Assembly (NCBI RefSeq): GCF_023101765.2
Contig: NC_064240.1
Coordinates: forward strand, 5,518,001-5,582,000
Reading direction: 5' to 3'
DNA: 64,000 nt
DNA from: Spodoptera frugiperda
Taxonomy: Eukaryota > Arthropoda > Insecta > Lepidoptera > Noctuidae
Position numbers and translations under genes: made by a program. Under the pieces are notes generated by a model. It was not told where the DNA came from. It searched no databases and worked only from the letters and a program-made list of their open reading frames with translations. Shown piece after piece: positions 1-10,900 of this stretch. Numbering within the stretch: the stretch's first letter is position 1; every line of letters starts with the position of its first letter.

Positions 1-197
1 AACCAACCGAGAAATCAAATAAAAAAAATCTTAATACAACATTTATTTTAAAAATTGTAAAACAGTATAGGTAGCTTCCATCTTAATTAAATAATTATAA
101 CAATAAATTCATTAATACCTTAAAAATATTTCAATACTTTGTGTAGGGTATCAATTTTGTGATTTTCAGAATTAGGAACATCAATAATTTCATAGAT

Positions 198-3100
198 TTA
201 AACTATTTTAGGTAAGTTAACGGCGACAGTCTTCACTTCGGTGTAAGCTAGTAATGAGTCCACTCCACTGAAAATAATAAAAACAATCCATAATTAGATA
301 AAAAATGGAAAAAGAGAAATAAAACCACTAACAATAAGTATGCATTATCAACAGTTCGTGACACTACTGCGATGGACTGGGATGGGAGATGATGGCAAAC
401 CTTAACCTTAAACCTTAATGATTGAACTTTAATGATGACATGTCATTTGGCCTTCCATGAGTTACCTCTTCCTACCCCAATGAGAGACAGAGACAGGTGC
501 GATGATATTATGTAGGTATGTACTTTAAATATACTTATGAAATTATGCCAAACCGTCTTATATGGAGGGCTACCTATGAAAATTAAAAACTTTCGGCCGG
601 TGGGTTGAAGTTGGTGATAGTAGATTGAAAGTTTATTCAGAAACAGAGAGTGCTACTGTCGCAAGTCGCAACAGCCAATAGCCAGTTGCTTAACCACTGC
701 GCAAGCCGTGCAGTCATAATAATAGTAGAAGTAATTATCTCTATCTAAATAATACTCACTTCTCTCGGCCAATTCCAGATTCTTTGAATCCTCCGAACGG
801 CTGTTGTGGGGCGAAATGCAAATAAGTGTTGACCCTGTAAAAATAACATTAGGTGTTAGTATTTCACGTGTAAGTAGTACCTATTAGTCCACCGAACTTT
901 GAAGAATTAGATAGAGTTTAACACAAAGTATTTTTAATAAAATTCTTTTAGTAAAAAAGTATTCGTGTACACCAAGTAGATAGTTATCTTACCAAACTGT
1001 TCCGGCCTCGACGTGTTTGGAGAACTGCAGAGCATTGTTAAGATTGCTTGTGAAAATACCAGCTGCTAGTCCGTAGTTTGTAGCGTTAGCTCGGTCAATA
1101 GCCTCCTCTAAAGTGTCAAACTTCAGAATACTTTGTACTGGGCCAAAGATCTGAAATTAAATGCAGGTTCCCAATTAGTAAGACAAAATTAACGATAGGT
1201 ATAAATAATGCCGCTTTTTTGCTCGACTACACGGAGACACTGCCGTGCCTCCAGATTAGGTACTGCATCGTAATGTTCCAAATACATACCTCCTCCTTTG
1301 CGATGGTCATGTCATCAGTGACGTTAGCGAAGACTGCGGGTTGAATGTAGTAACCAGAAGTACCGACTCTGTAACCACCACATAGCAACTTTGCGCCTTC
1401 TTGCTTTCCCTTCTCGATGTATCCCAAAACTTTGTTCATCATAGTCTCGTCAACCTACAGAATTAGAGTTTTGTTAAAAACAATCTTTTACTTTAACGGT
1501 AGTGCAGTTTATTTTGTGATGAACACATGAACGTTTTCCTTTTTTTCATCATTAGCATTTTTTTTAATTCTTCTTAACTTGCCTGAGGTCCGTTCTGTGT
1601 GGTGGGATCTGCTGGGTTTCCAACTTTAATGCTCTGTGCGTACTTGACAGCAGCTTCAACGAATTTGTCGTAGATACCAGATTGTACGAATAAACGGGAA
1701 GCTGCTATACAGATTTGTCCTTGAAGGAAGAACACTGCATTAGCGGCATAGGGGACGGCAACGTTTACTGAAAATATGAATAAATATTTTTAGTTCCTGT
1801 GGTTATATAAAGGCTAGTATTGTAGACATTAAAATATTTTGAAAACCTACAATCAGCGTCGTTCATGATGATGAGAGGGCTCTTTCCACCGAGTTCGAGA
1901 GTGACCCTCTTCAAGTTACTGGCACCTGACGCCTGTTGGATCAGTTTTCCGACCTATGGACAAAATGTTTATTATTGCCTATATTTACTTTGAGTACACG
2001 CGAAGTAGTTTCCTTATTTTCTGTTAGACTTACCTCGAGAGAGCCAGTGAAAGACACCTTAGCGACGTCACTGTGGTGAGTGAGGCTGGTACCAGCGCCT
2101 GGTCCAAAACCGGTGACAACATTTACCACTCCCTTGGGGAGACCAGCTTCCGCCAGAAGTGCCGCAAGCACAAGTGCCGTAAGTGGTGTCTGCTCTGCTG
2201 GTTTCACCACCACGGTGCAACCTAAAAAGTAGCATAAAAATATGAAATTTCAATACACGTCAAGCTCTTGGTATTCAATAATAATAATAAACGTAAATTG
2301 AATGAGCCTCACCTGCTGCAAGAGCTGTGCAGACTTTGCTAAGGAACATAGCAATTGGGGCATTCCATGGCAGAATTAAAGCGCACACGCCCACGGGTTG
2401 TCTCAGGGTGTATGAGAAAACTTCACCATCTGTAGACGAAAGAGGAGACTTGTAGAGAATGCAACTGGATGAACATTGCTTAGCAAATGTGTGTTGTCAT
2501 TTTACCTGCAGGTATAGTTTCTCCTGTGACTTTATCAGCGCAGCTTGCGAAGAACCTAACTGTACCCACAGTTCCGCCGACGAATGTTTTGGCGTGGGCT
2601 AGTACCATGCCATTGTTGTAGGATTCCAACTCAGCGAGGTATGTCTGGTCTCTTTCTACGAGATCAGAAAATTTGTAAAGTATTTCTCCACGTTTGGAGG
2701 CGTCCATCTGACGCCATTCTGAGTTGCGATGGAATGCACGCTTTGCTGCAGCTACTGCCAAGTCTACGTCTTCCTGGAAACATCAGAAGGAAATATGAGA
2801 ATTCGTAAATGTATGGATGTGTATTCTCTTTTTGTGAATTGAATTCAGATTGTAGGCAGTAGGTATTGTTTTCATATCGCAGAAAGACATGACTCTAAAA
2901 GGAATCGAGAAGAATGTATCATAAGATTACAACCATAAGCAGATAATACGGAAGACTGCGAAGTGTAATGAGCCTGTTGTCTTCAATGGGTCTCCGCTTG
3001 ATTTTGTTTAGGAGTATGTCTATATGAGGTAAAAAAAACACTAACTGACCACCAATTTAAAAGTAACACTGTGATCTGAAAAGAGAGTTTGAGTTTTTCT

Positions 3101-4172
3101 GAATGATCGTATTCGAAACGAGTTAATCAGACAGAAGAATAAAATTAACGACATCATGGTCTAGTTTCTTTGGTCGCAAACCGATTATGGTATCATAAAC
3201 CGATTGGAAAGTATAGAGGATTTAAGACCATGCTTAGGCAAACATAATGTAGAGCGCCTTCCACCCAGGCAGTACTGCCTGGCAGTGGTTGGATACGAAG
3301 ATCCAAAGATCGGGCTCAGTAACATGATGTAAAACTAATTGGAAAACCTAAGTCCAGCATTGGACGAAAACGGAGTAAAGAAGTGAGCACCTAATACGTT
3401 CAATATATGAAAAATGTATTCGGAAGTCATAAGTACCTTATCAGCCTCAGCGACTCTGGCGATGACGGATCCATCATGAGGGCTATATGTCTCGAAGGTC
3501 TTACCACTCTTAGCGTCCACCCATTCGTTGTCAATGAACAACTGGAAATAAATATATGTTGATGTAATAATATAACACTTTATTTACTTTTATAGGTAAT
3601 GTTATATGAACACAATAAAATAATACAAATATGTTAGAAGAAACATTTAGAGGAATGCCTATAAATATTTTCTGTCGCAGAAATGTATAAATGTAATATC
3701 AGTAAGTACATAATCTAATCTTCTTTTGATTTCAATTAACAATACAGTAATTTGTTTATCTGCTTTATCTTTAGTTGCTTCGATTGTATGTTATTATATA
3801 TTATCTCTTTATTATATAACTTTTGTTTAAAATATCGTATTTGTCTTTAAATATATTTTAATTGCTATTATTTCGTTATACTGAAGATGCTATACCGAAA
3901 TAATAGCAATTAAAATATGAAAATGACAGTTTTGAACATAAGTGGTTACTTCTGTTCAAAACTGTCATTTATACTTGATTTGAAAAGTAAAAATATAAAC
4001 TATTATTTCTTCACTCATTATTCATAAGTAGGAATTCAAACTTTAATAAAAAAATATAAAAACTGGATGGTTTCCTTTGCAACAGTCATGAAAATATTTT
4101 AAAGATGAATGACAAAATTGGAAATAGAACACAGAGAACACAAACCTTAGTGTATTTAATTTCGGGAGCCAT
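198..4172 (-). CDS. Aldehyde dehydrogenase, ALDH1/2-like (cluster copy 1)
   Basis: NAD(P)-dependent oxidation of an aldehyde to its acid, probably cytosolic since no targeting peptide is visible. Exons, 5' to 3': 4146-4172, 3437-3541, 2506-2773, 2313-2429, 2034-2221, 1851-1953, 1583-1767, 1290-1454, 993-1150, 760-834, 198-267; 1461 nt, 486 residues. Visible residues, each 13 below human ALDH2 numbering: N156 in PWN, K179 in VVVKPAEQTP, FTGSLEVG 230-237 (cofactor), general base E255 in LELGGKSP, nucleophile C289 in GQICIAASR, E386 and F388 in EEIFGPV. The protein begins MAPEIKYTK and ends VNLPKIV. Splice sites are GT-AG except intron 7, which starts GC. A poly(A) signal (AATAAA on the minus strand) lies at 42-47. 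The family is certain; substrate is not (retinal, fatty or odorant aldehydes are possible). Exons were joined by eye from reading frame, splice sites and comparison of the three copies. Confidence 0.95.
640..716 (-). repeat. SINE-A 5' fragment in intron 10 of ALDH copy 1
   Basis: Positions about 671-716 match the reverse complement of the tRNA-like head of the SINE-A copies at 5902 and 63541 (CCAGTTGC...ACTGCGC...CGTGCAGTCA). The left part is degraded and no tail remains. Confidence 0.6.
1581..1582 (-). other. GC splice donor, intron 7 of ALDH copy 1
   Basis: Exon 7 ends CAG at 1583 and the intron begins GCAAGT. The frame (GPQ then VDETMMNK) requires this boundary. Copies 2 and 3 have GTAAGC and GTAATA at the same junction. 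The rest of the site matches the donor consensus well, as is usual for functional GC-AG introns. Confidence 0.85.
3853..3970. repeat. Two adjacent perfect hairpins in intron 1 of ALDH copy 1
   Basis: Hairpin 1 has 23-bp arms at 3853-3875 and 3896-3918 with a 20-nt spacer. Hairpin 2 has 18-bp arms at 3921-3938 and 3953-3970 with a 14-nt loop that can pair further (AAGT/ACTT). No mismatches were seen in either. Only 2 nt separate them. No reading frame is associated. Confidence 0.85.
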
Positions 4173-4324
4173 TTTTTGATTTAAAACAATTATCACTAAT
4201 ATAATGTACAATATACTGTATAACGTATAATGTCACTATTCAAGTCTCGATGAACTTATCGTTTCGGAATAGCAAGCATTGTCTTATATATGGTAGATAA
4301 AAATATGCACTGTCATCGTTATCT
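4173..4324 (-). promoter_or_regulatory. Probable core promoter and 5' UTR of ALDH copy 1
   Basis: Upstream of the ATG on the minus strand is a TATA-like TATATAAG at 4290-4283, about 110 nt from the start codon. Transcription would begin about 30 nt further on, near 4255. The whole block is repeated at 4987-5137. The start site is inferred. Confidence 0.5.
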
Positions 4325-4476
4325 GTGTGTAAACTGTAGTGATGTTTGCAAAACTTAGGATTAGTTGATTGATTTGATTATTTTATAGATGGTAACTGTT
4401 TATCATGTCTATTTAAAATAGCTAATTACGCAAAGGATATGGTAAGATTATATTAAAGTAAGGCTTTTTAAGGGTA

Positions 4477-4627
4477 GGCTTTTTTTTTGAGGGGGGAAAA
4501 TCGTCCAATGACTTCTCCCGCCTTGGGTGAGGCGGGAGGGAGTGTCAGACTCTTACTGACTAAAAACCACCCCGTTCCTTCTCCTGCTTTGAGCCGGAGC
4601 CCCAGTAACCTTTTACGTTGTCCGCAA
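4477..4627 (-). mobile_element. Rep3 element with 13-bp target-site duplication
   Basis: Reads in reverse as GGACAACG...ACCGGGGCTCC...GGGAGAAGTCATTGGACG and ends in an A-run (T-run on plus, 4480-4488). The perfect duplication CTTTTTAAGGGTA flanks it at 4464-4476 and 4628-4640. A related sequence without the insert lies at about 5693-5770. The A-rich end and 13-bp duplication point to LINE-driven retroposition. Confidence 0.8.
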
Positions 4628-4962
4628 CTTTTTAAGGGTAAACTAGCAAATAAATTTCCTAATGACCTCTGCTGCATTAGCATTTAATTGCGGGCAGAAA
4701 GCCGGTGCTGCACACCGCATGTTAAAAAATACATGTATAAGCGGAATTAAAACCAAAAATCTTATTGTATTCTTAGTGTAGCACTGATTTCCGCAAAATA
4801 ACGCCTGATTCCATTCTATATGCTTCTTTATTCATTATTCAAAAATAGGAGTTCGTACTTTAATAAAAAAATATGAAAACTGGATGGTATCCTATGTAAC
4901 AAACATGAAAATATTTTAAAGATGAATGACAAAACTGTATAAAGAACACAGAAAACACAAAC

Positions 4963-4989
4963 CTTAGTGTATTTAATTTCGGGAGCCAT
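4963..4989 (-). CDS. Duplicated ALDH exon 1 (alternative first exon or relic)
   Basis: 27 nt encoding MAPEIKYTK, identical to exon 1 of copy 1 and followed by the same donor GTTTGTG. It could splice in frame to exon 2 at 3437-3541, skipping the original exon 1 and giving an identical protein under a separate promoter. A canonical TATAAAAG lies upstream at 5105-5098. Use is not proven. Confidence 0.55.
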
Positions 4990-5097
4990 TTTTGATTTAA
5001 AAAAATATCACTAATATAATGTACAATATACTGTATAACGTATAATGTCACTACTCAAGTCTCGATGAACTTATCGTTTCGGAATACCAAGCATCGT

Positions 5098-5105
5098 CTT
5101 TTATA
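5098..5105 (-). promoter_or_regulatory. TATA box of the duplicated exon-1 promoter
   Basis: TATAAAAG on the minus strand, about 109 nt upstream of the duplicated ATG. The original promoter has TATATAAG at the equivalent place. Confidence 0.5.
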
Positions 5106-5279
5106 TGTTAGATGAAATATGCACTGTCATCGCTACCTATAAGAACACTCGCACATAAGTCATCTTTGATACAAAAAAAACTAAATTGAAATCTCTACAT
5201 GCGTTCGGGAGTTATGATGCCACAGACAAACAGACACGTCAAACTTATAACACCCCTCTTTTTGCGTCGGGGGTTAAAA

Positions 5280-5457
5280 AGCTATACTTTAGTATAATCT
5301 TACCATATCCTTTGCGTAATTAGCTATTTTAAATAGACATGATAAACAGATACCATCTTTAAAATTATCAAATCAATCAACTAATCCTAAGTTTTGCAAA
5401 CATCACTACAATTTACACACAGATAACGATGACAGTGTATATTTTTATCTACCACTA
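5280..5457. repeat. Inverted copy of the ALDH copy 1 upstream region
   Basis: Close reverse complement of 4291-4464, including the stretches GTCATCGTTATCTGTGTGTAAA and TAGCTAATTACGCAAAGGATATGG. A second, direct relative of part of it is at about 5693-5770. The upstream region is therefore a mosaic of direct and inverted copies. Confidence 0.8.
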
Positions 5458-5660
5458 GCTACTATCGCGCGGTTTCACCCGCCCTGCTCGGCTCCTAGAA
5501 ATCGTAGCGTGATGTTTTATAGCCTATAGCCTTCCTCAATAAATGCACTATCCAACACAAACATAATTATTCAAATCGGACCAGTATTTCCTGAGATTAG
5601 CGCGTTGAAACAAACAAACAAACTCTTCAGTTTTATAATATTAGTATAGATATAAGAGTC
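5458..5660 (+). repeat. LINE 3' fragment (RTE-like)
   Basis: Untranslated tail with CGCGCGGTTTCACCCG and TAGCGCG...AAACAAACAAAC..., ending in ATATTAGTATAGAT. Similar tails lie at 57815-57985 and, more distantly, 29770-29960. Class assigned from memory of lepidopteran repeats. Confidence 0.5.
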
Positions 5661-5901
5661 CATATTTAGTATTCCGAAAAGCAACACTATGCAAAGGATA
5701 TGGTACGATAATACTAAGGTAAGGCTTTTCTAAGGGTAGACTAGTAAATGAATCTCCTAATGGTAAGCGATTAGTGTCACCCGTTTCTGCACAACTAGAA
5801 GAGTTACTAGTGAAGGGTGTGTGACTGCCCTTGAAGCGTTCAAATTTCAAAGTTTTCTATATTTTCCGTGCATTTATAGCTAAGTTAGTTGTTACATTAT
5901 T

Positions 5902-6097
5902 TTGACTGCACGATTGGCGCGGTGGCTAGGCAACTGGCTGCCGTGCAACGTGTAGCGGGTTCGATTCCCGCACGGAGCAACTCTTCCACATCCACAAATT
6001 GTTGTTTCGGGTCTGGGTGTCATGTGCATGTGAAGTTGTATGTTTGTAAACGCACCCACGACACAGGAGAAAATCCTAATGTGGGGCATAAAAAAAA
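5902..6097 (+). mobile_element. SINE-A, full copy
   Basis: tRNA-like head with an A-box-like GGCGCGGTGGCTAGGC and B box GGTTCGATTCC, then a shared body (GTTGTTTCGGGTCTGGGTG) and an A-tail. The 8-bp duplication ACATTATT is at 5894-5901 and 6098-6105. It matches 63541-63740. Confidence 0.8.
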
Positions 6098-6770
6098 ACA
6101 TTATTCTAAGTACATTACATTATACGCTTTATTTGTTTTAGCGAGCTGATGCAACATTTTCATGTTTTCAAAAATTTCGCAAGTCATAATGAATATATGT
6201 AATAATGTATGTAATCATGACTAGTATATTGTAAATCCACAATTTTCAACGTGGTTCTCGGGCACTCTAAATTGTGTCATAATATTGTGAAATATCCCGA
6301 TGATAGCACTGTTTCACCCCCACAGATCATCTGTGTATTCATTCAATCACGGTCAGTACTTACTATCTAAGTATAATTAATAGTTACGTGTGTTGATGAA
6401 CTGCTTATGATTGTGTCAGAAATAAAATAGATATTACATACATACTTTACATCAATAAATTTTGGCGAATGACGAGAAAACATTTTACTTTAAACAACTT
6501 TTATAACTTAATTAAAAATAACGGTTTACTAAGGGGTACCAGTAGCTCCAGTAGAAATTAGTAGAGGTTTTCTCAGTACATTTATATTCCCATAAAACTT
6601 AACAGTTATTGGCTAAACAAAATTTGAAATTATGGCCGACTTTTTAATTCCACAACGTTTCTGTAAAGCGAAAGAAGCTCTACTTTTAGAGAAATATATA
6701 TTTCATTGAATAAATTCAAGTTGCTAATGAGAAAGCAAAAAAAAAGGCGTTGACGCAAATCTCGAATGCT
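6098..6770. other. Intergenic stretch, nothing recognised
   Basis: AT-rich sequence between SINE-A and the Rep3 copy. No long frame, RNA gene or known repeat was seen. Confidence 0.5.
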
Positions 6771-6975
6771 ACATTAATCTGTCAATGACTTTTCCCGCCA
6801 TGTGCGAGGCCAAAGAGAGTGTCAGACTTTTACTGACTAAAAACCACTCCGTTCCTACTCCTGCTTTTCGAGCCGGAGCCCCGGTAAACACGCTAGGTAG
6901 TCCGCAGCTCTGGATCAGGTATCAGCTCTACTGGGCCCTTTCTGTGGTGGTCTGATGGCTCTTTGAGACGGGCAC
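6771..6975 (-). repeat. Rep3 copy, long form
   Basis: Reverse orientation. It includes the CAATGACTTTTCCCGCC and AGCCGGAGCCCCGGTAAAC cores and continues into the longer 5' part (TACTGGGCCC) also seen at 20976-21150 and 47890-48140. Confidence 0.65.
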
Positions 6976-7342
6976 TGCATCCTAGGGGCGAAACTGGTAA
7001 TACGGAGAAAAGGTAAAACTAGTAAATAACTCATATTTTATATATACAGTTGTTATATATCTTGTGTTCTAGCGTTACTTAGGTACTCCGAGTGCAAACA
7101 TTGCCAGAAGGCTACATAAATACACATATTTGCTCGAGACCGAGACCACAATTCTGCATGAATAGTTCGAAAATCATGCTTGCAAAAGCACGGTTGCAAA
7201 CTTCAGAGAACATTGATGGTCAAAATGTACGTGGTTTAAGGTAATTGCCATCAAAAGGCAAACTTTATTAAGAAAATGAAGATGAGCTCCTTTTTGTTGG
7301 AACTTTTTATTAAAGGTGTAATGATACATTACATATCGTCAA

Positions 7343-7572
7343 GCATTTAATCCCCGAAGGGGTAGGCAGAGGTGCTCATTACGACACGTAATGCCGTTAT
7401 ACAATGTACACCCACTTTTCACCATTTGTGTTATAGTCCCATGTAATAGGGGGTGAGCCTATTGCCATACACAATTCCAGACACCGTGCTACTACTGAAA
7501 ATTTTACGAAAAGCTCAGCAATACTTTGCCCGATCCGGGATTCGAACCCGAGACCCCTTGTCCGGCAGTCAT
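7343..7572 (-). repeat. SINE-B, 5'-truncated copy
   Basis: Reverse orientation. The B box reads on plus as GGGATTCGAACCC at 7538-7550. The body has CATGTAATAGGGGGTGAGCC and the 3' part CCCCGAAGGGGTAGGC. The first ~30 nt of the head are missing. Confidence 0.7.
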
Positions 7573-7831
7573 ATGTCTAATGATATATCTAGGATATAAT
7601 ATCACTAATGACAGCAACATGTACATAAATAGTGATTCATATGTGTGGATAATACGTGAGCAACAATCCTGCAATTATTGTCAAGGTTACCTCATTATGC
7701 ATGGTACCAGGTATCCGTTTTACTATGTGAGTTTAAAATGTTGATTCAGATAGGTACGAAGATCTAAAGGATACCTAATGCAAATTGTGAAATGGAGAAA
7801 AAAAGGATAAACGACATTTCATTCTTAATAG

Positions 7832-7837
7832 TTTATT
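7832..7837 (-). terminator. Poly(A) signal of ALDH copy 2
   Basis: AATAAA on the minus strand, about 115 nt beyond the stop codon. Equivalent signals occur at 42-47 (copy 1) and 16264-16269 (copy 3). Confidence 0.5.
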
Positions 7838-7951
7838 TAAAAAAGCATTAAAAGTTACAACCGATTTAAATACGATTTCATAAACGATTTTCATACAATA
7901 TATAAATCTATTTTGTGAGTCTTACAACTAAGGAAAATAAATTAAATTGCT

Positions 7952-10900
7952 TCAGACTTTCTTTGGTAAGGCGACGGCGACAGTTTTCACCTCGGTGTAA
8001 GCTAGCAGCGAGTCCAAACCACTGGAAAATGAAATGAAAATTGCATTAAAATACAATAAATATGAAAGAAAGTACACAAACTTTTTAAGAAAGAAATAAA
8101 TATATTGGTTTGTCGTGTTGGAGTAGGAAGCATTGATTGTTGGCGTGACGTTGAGTTTAAATTTCCTGGTTGAGCAAAAAGTGTTGAATGGATTGTTCTG
8201 CTATAAGCAAAAAGTTTTGGCCCGTAATCAACACCGATGTCCTAATAAATTGCCTTAAGATTTTTCAAAGTTTACATTTTATGAAAACCTTAAGGGTCTG
8301 TTTATATCTGAAGGAGCATACGTCGCGTATTAGTGATCACGTAACGCCAGAACAGATAAATGTATAGAAAAACACTTGCCTGAAGATAAGCTCGCCGTAT
8401 TTTACGTCAAATATGAACCGACCCTACATCATTACATTTGGACGGTTAACTTTGGTTATAACTCGGGGCAGAGCCCTAGTAGATGTTTTTGAAGGGGTGA
8501 TTGCCAATGACTTCTCTTGCATGTCCTAGAAGACCTAGCTGAGGAACTGTTATAAGAAAGAAAAAAATGTTTGCAAGAAGCTCAGAATACTCACTTTTCA
8601 CGGCCAATTCCAGATTCCTTGAATCCTCCGAATGGCTGTTGTGGTGTGAAGTGCAGATATGTGTTGACCCTGCAGATATTAACATTGATTTAGTCCATTG
8701 TAATAAACACAAATTACTTAGTTAATTACATTTCAGAGCAAAAGCGTAAGGACATCGAATATTTGACTTGTTACGTAAGTCAACTAAGTCGATAATTAGG
8801 CTTTGTTAAAAGTTAAATATAATTTGTATTATACAACATTCTTTTAATTGTTAAAAATTTTGATTCAGTAGGTAGTTATCTTACCAAACTGTTCCGGCCT
8901 CGACGTGTTTGGAGAACTGCAGAGCATTATTAAGATCGGTTGTGAAGATTCCAGCTGCTAGTCCATAGTTTGTAGCATTAGCTCGGTCAATAGCTTCGTC
9001 TAAAGTATCAAACTTCAGAATACTTTGTACTGGGCCAAAGATCTGAAATTAAATATAAGATTATAATTTACGAACTAAAATCAAGACATCAATATAGTAA
9101 TTCGGAATATTTCATATAAATACCTCCTCCTTTGCGATGGTCATATCATCAGTGACATTAACGAAGACTGCGGGTTGGATGTAGTAACCAGAAGTACCGA
9201 TTCTGTTACCACCACATAGCAACTTTGCGCCTTCTTGCTTTCCCTTTTCGATGTATCCCAAAACTTTGTTCATCATACTCTCGTCAATCTACAAAAAAAC
9301 AATCATTTATTTGAACGATAGTGCAGTTTATTTTGAGATGAACGTTTTCCTTTTTTTGTGATAATTAATGGGAGCTATGTGCTAACTCTTTTTAGCTTAC
9401 CTGAGGTCCGTTCTGTGTGGTGGGATCTGCTGGGTTTCCAACTTTAATGCTCTGTGCGTACTTGACTGCAGCTTCAACGAATTTGTCGTAGATACCAGAT
9501 TGTACGAATAAACGGGAAGCTGCTATACAGATTTGTCCTTGATGGAAGAACACTGCATTAGCGGCATAAGGCACGGCGACATTTACTGAAAATATAATTA
9601 TTTTTAGTTTCTATGATCATATAATGACTAGTATTATAGACATTAAAATATTTTGAAAACCTACAATCAGCGTCGTTCATGATGATGAGAGGGCTCTTTC
9701 CACCGAGTTCGAGAGTGACCCTCTTCAAGTTACTGGCACCTGACGCCTGTTGGATCAGTTTTCCGACCTATGGGTAAAACAAAGATAATTAATACCACTG
9801 TATATGCACAAGGCTTAGTATTTAACACTTTACTTTCAGTAGGACTTACCTCAACAGAGCCAGTGAAAGAGACTTTAGCGACGTCACTGTGGTGAGTAAG
9901 GCTGCTACCAGCGCCTGGTCCAAAACCGTTGACAACATTCAGCACACCCTTAGGGAGACCAGCCTCAGCTAACAATGCCGCAAGCACGAGCGCTGTAAGT
10001 GGAGTCTGTTCTGCTGGCTTCACCACCACAGTGCAACCTGAATAGTAAATACAAACATGTCATGTCAATTTTGGTTCTAGGAATTTAAAGTACTGTTAAT
10101 TATAAATATGTGGAATTAGGCTTACCTGCAGCAAGAGCTGTGCAAACTTTGCTGACGAAGATGAAGATCGGACCATTCCATGGTAGGATTAACCCACACA
10201 CGCCGATGGGTTGTCTTAGGGTGTACGAGAACACTTCACCATCTGTTGACAGTTAAGTAAACATGATGAAAAAGAAGTTAAGGCCAAAATATTAATAGAT
10301 GTGACTGAGATTCTTACCTGCAGGTATAGTTTCTCCTGTTACTTTATCAGCGCAGCTTGCGAAGTATCTAACTGTACCTACAGCTCCGCCAATGAATGTT
10401 TTGGCGTGGGCTAGTACCATGCCATTGTTGTAGGATTCCAGTTCAGCGAGGTATTTCTGGTCTCTTTCCATGAGATCAGAAAACTTACGAAGAATTTCTC
10501 CACGTTTGGAGGCGTCCATCTGACGCCATTCTGAGTTGCGATGGAATGCGCGCTTTGCTGCAGCTACTGCCAAGTCTATGTCTGCCTGTAAATATTATAG
10601 AAGATATTATGAATACTTATCAATCAAAAGTATTCTACCCTGATAAGTATGTTTGTTCACATAACGACCGATACCATGTATTTACAAATAAACTATACCT
10701 TATCACCCTCAGCGACTTTGGCGATGACGGACCCATCATGAGGGTTGTATGTCTCGAAAGTTTTGCCACTCTTAGCGTCCACCCATTCGTTGTCAATTAA
10801 CAACTGGAAAAAAAAATATTTCTTTATGTTGTGGCGTAAAGCTGAGCCCTAAAAATGTGTTTAGGCTCATAAGATTTTCTGTCGAAATAATTAGGGAATG

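Larger units (their letters stand above)
4824..5137 (-). repeat. Direct duplicate of ALDH copy 1 promoter and exon 1
   Basis: This stretch is a close direct copy of 4010-4324, with a few indels and scattered substitutions. It keeps the 5' part of intron 1, exon 1, the 5' UTR and the TATA region. It is either a second promoter for copy 1 or the stump of a fourth gene. No exon 2 accompanies it before the original exon 1. Confidence 0.85.

Noticed and set aside
3240..3330. GCAGTACTGCCTGGCAGTGG palindrome-like patch in ALDH copy 1 intron 2
   Set aside because: Short and imperfect, with no second copy found in the window.
5889..6149. 86-residue frame
   Set aside because: It falls inside SINE-A and is explained by the repeat.
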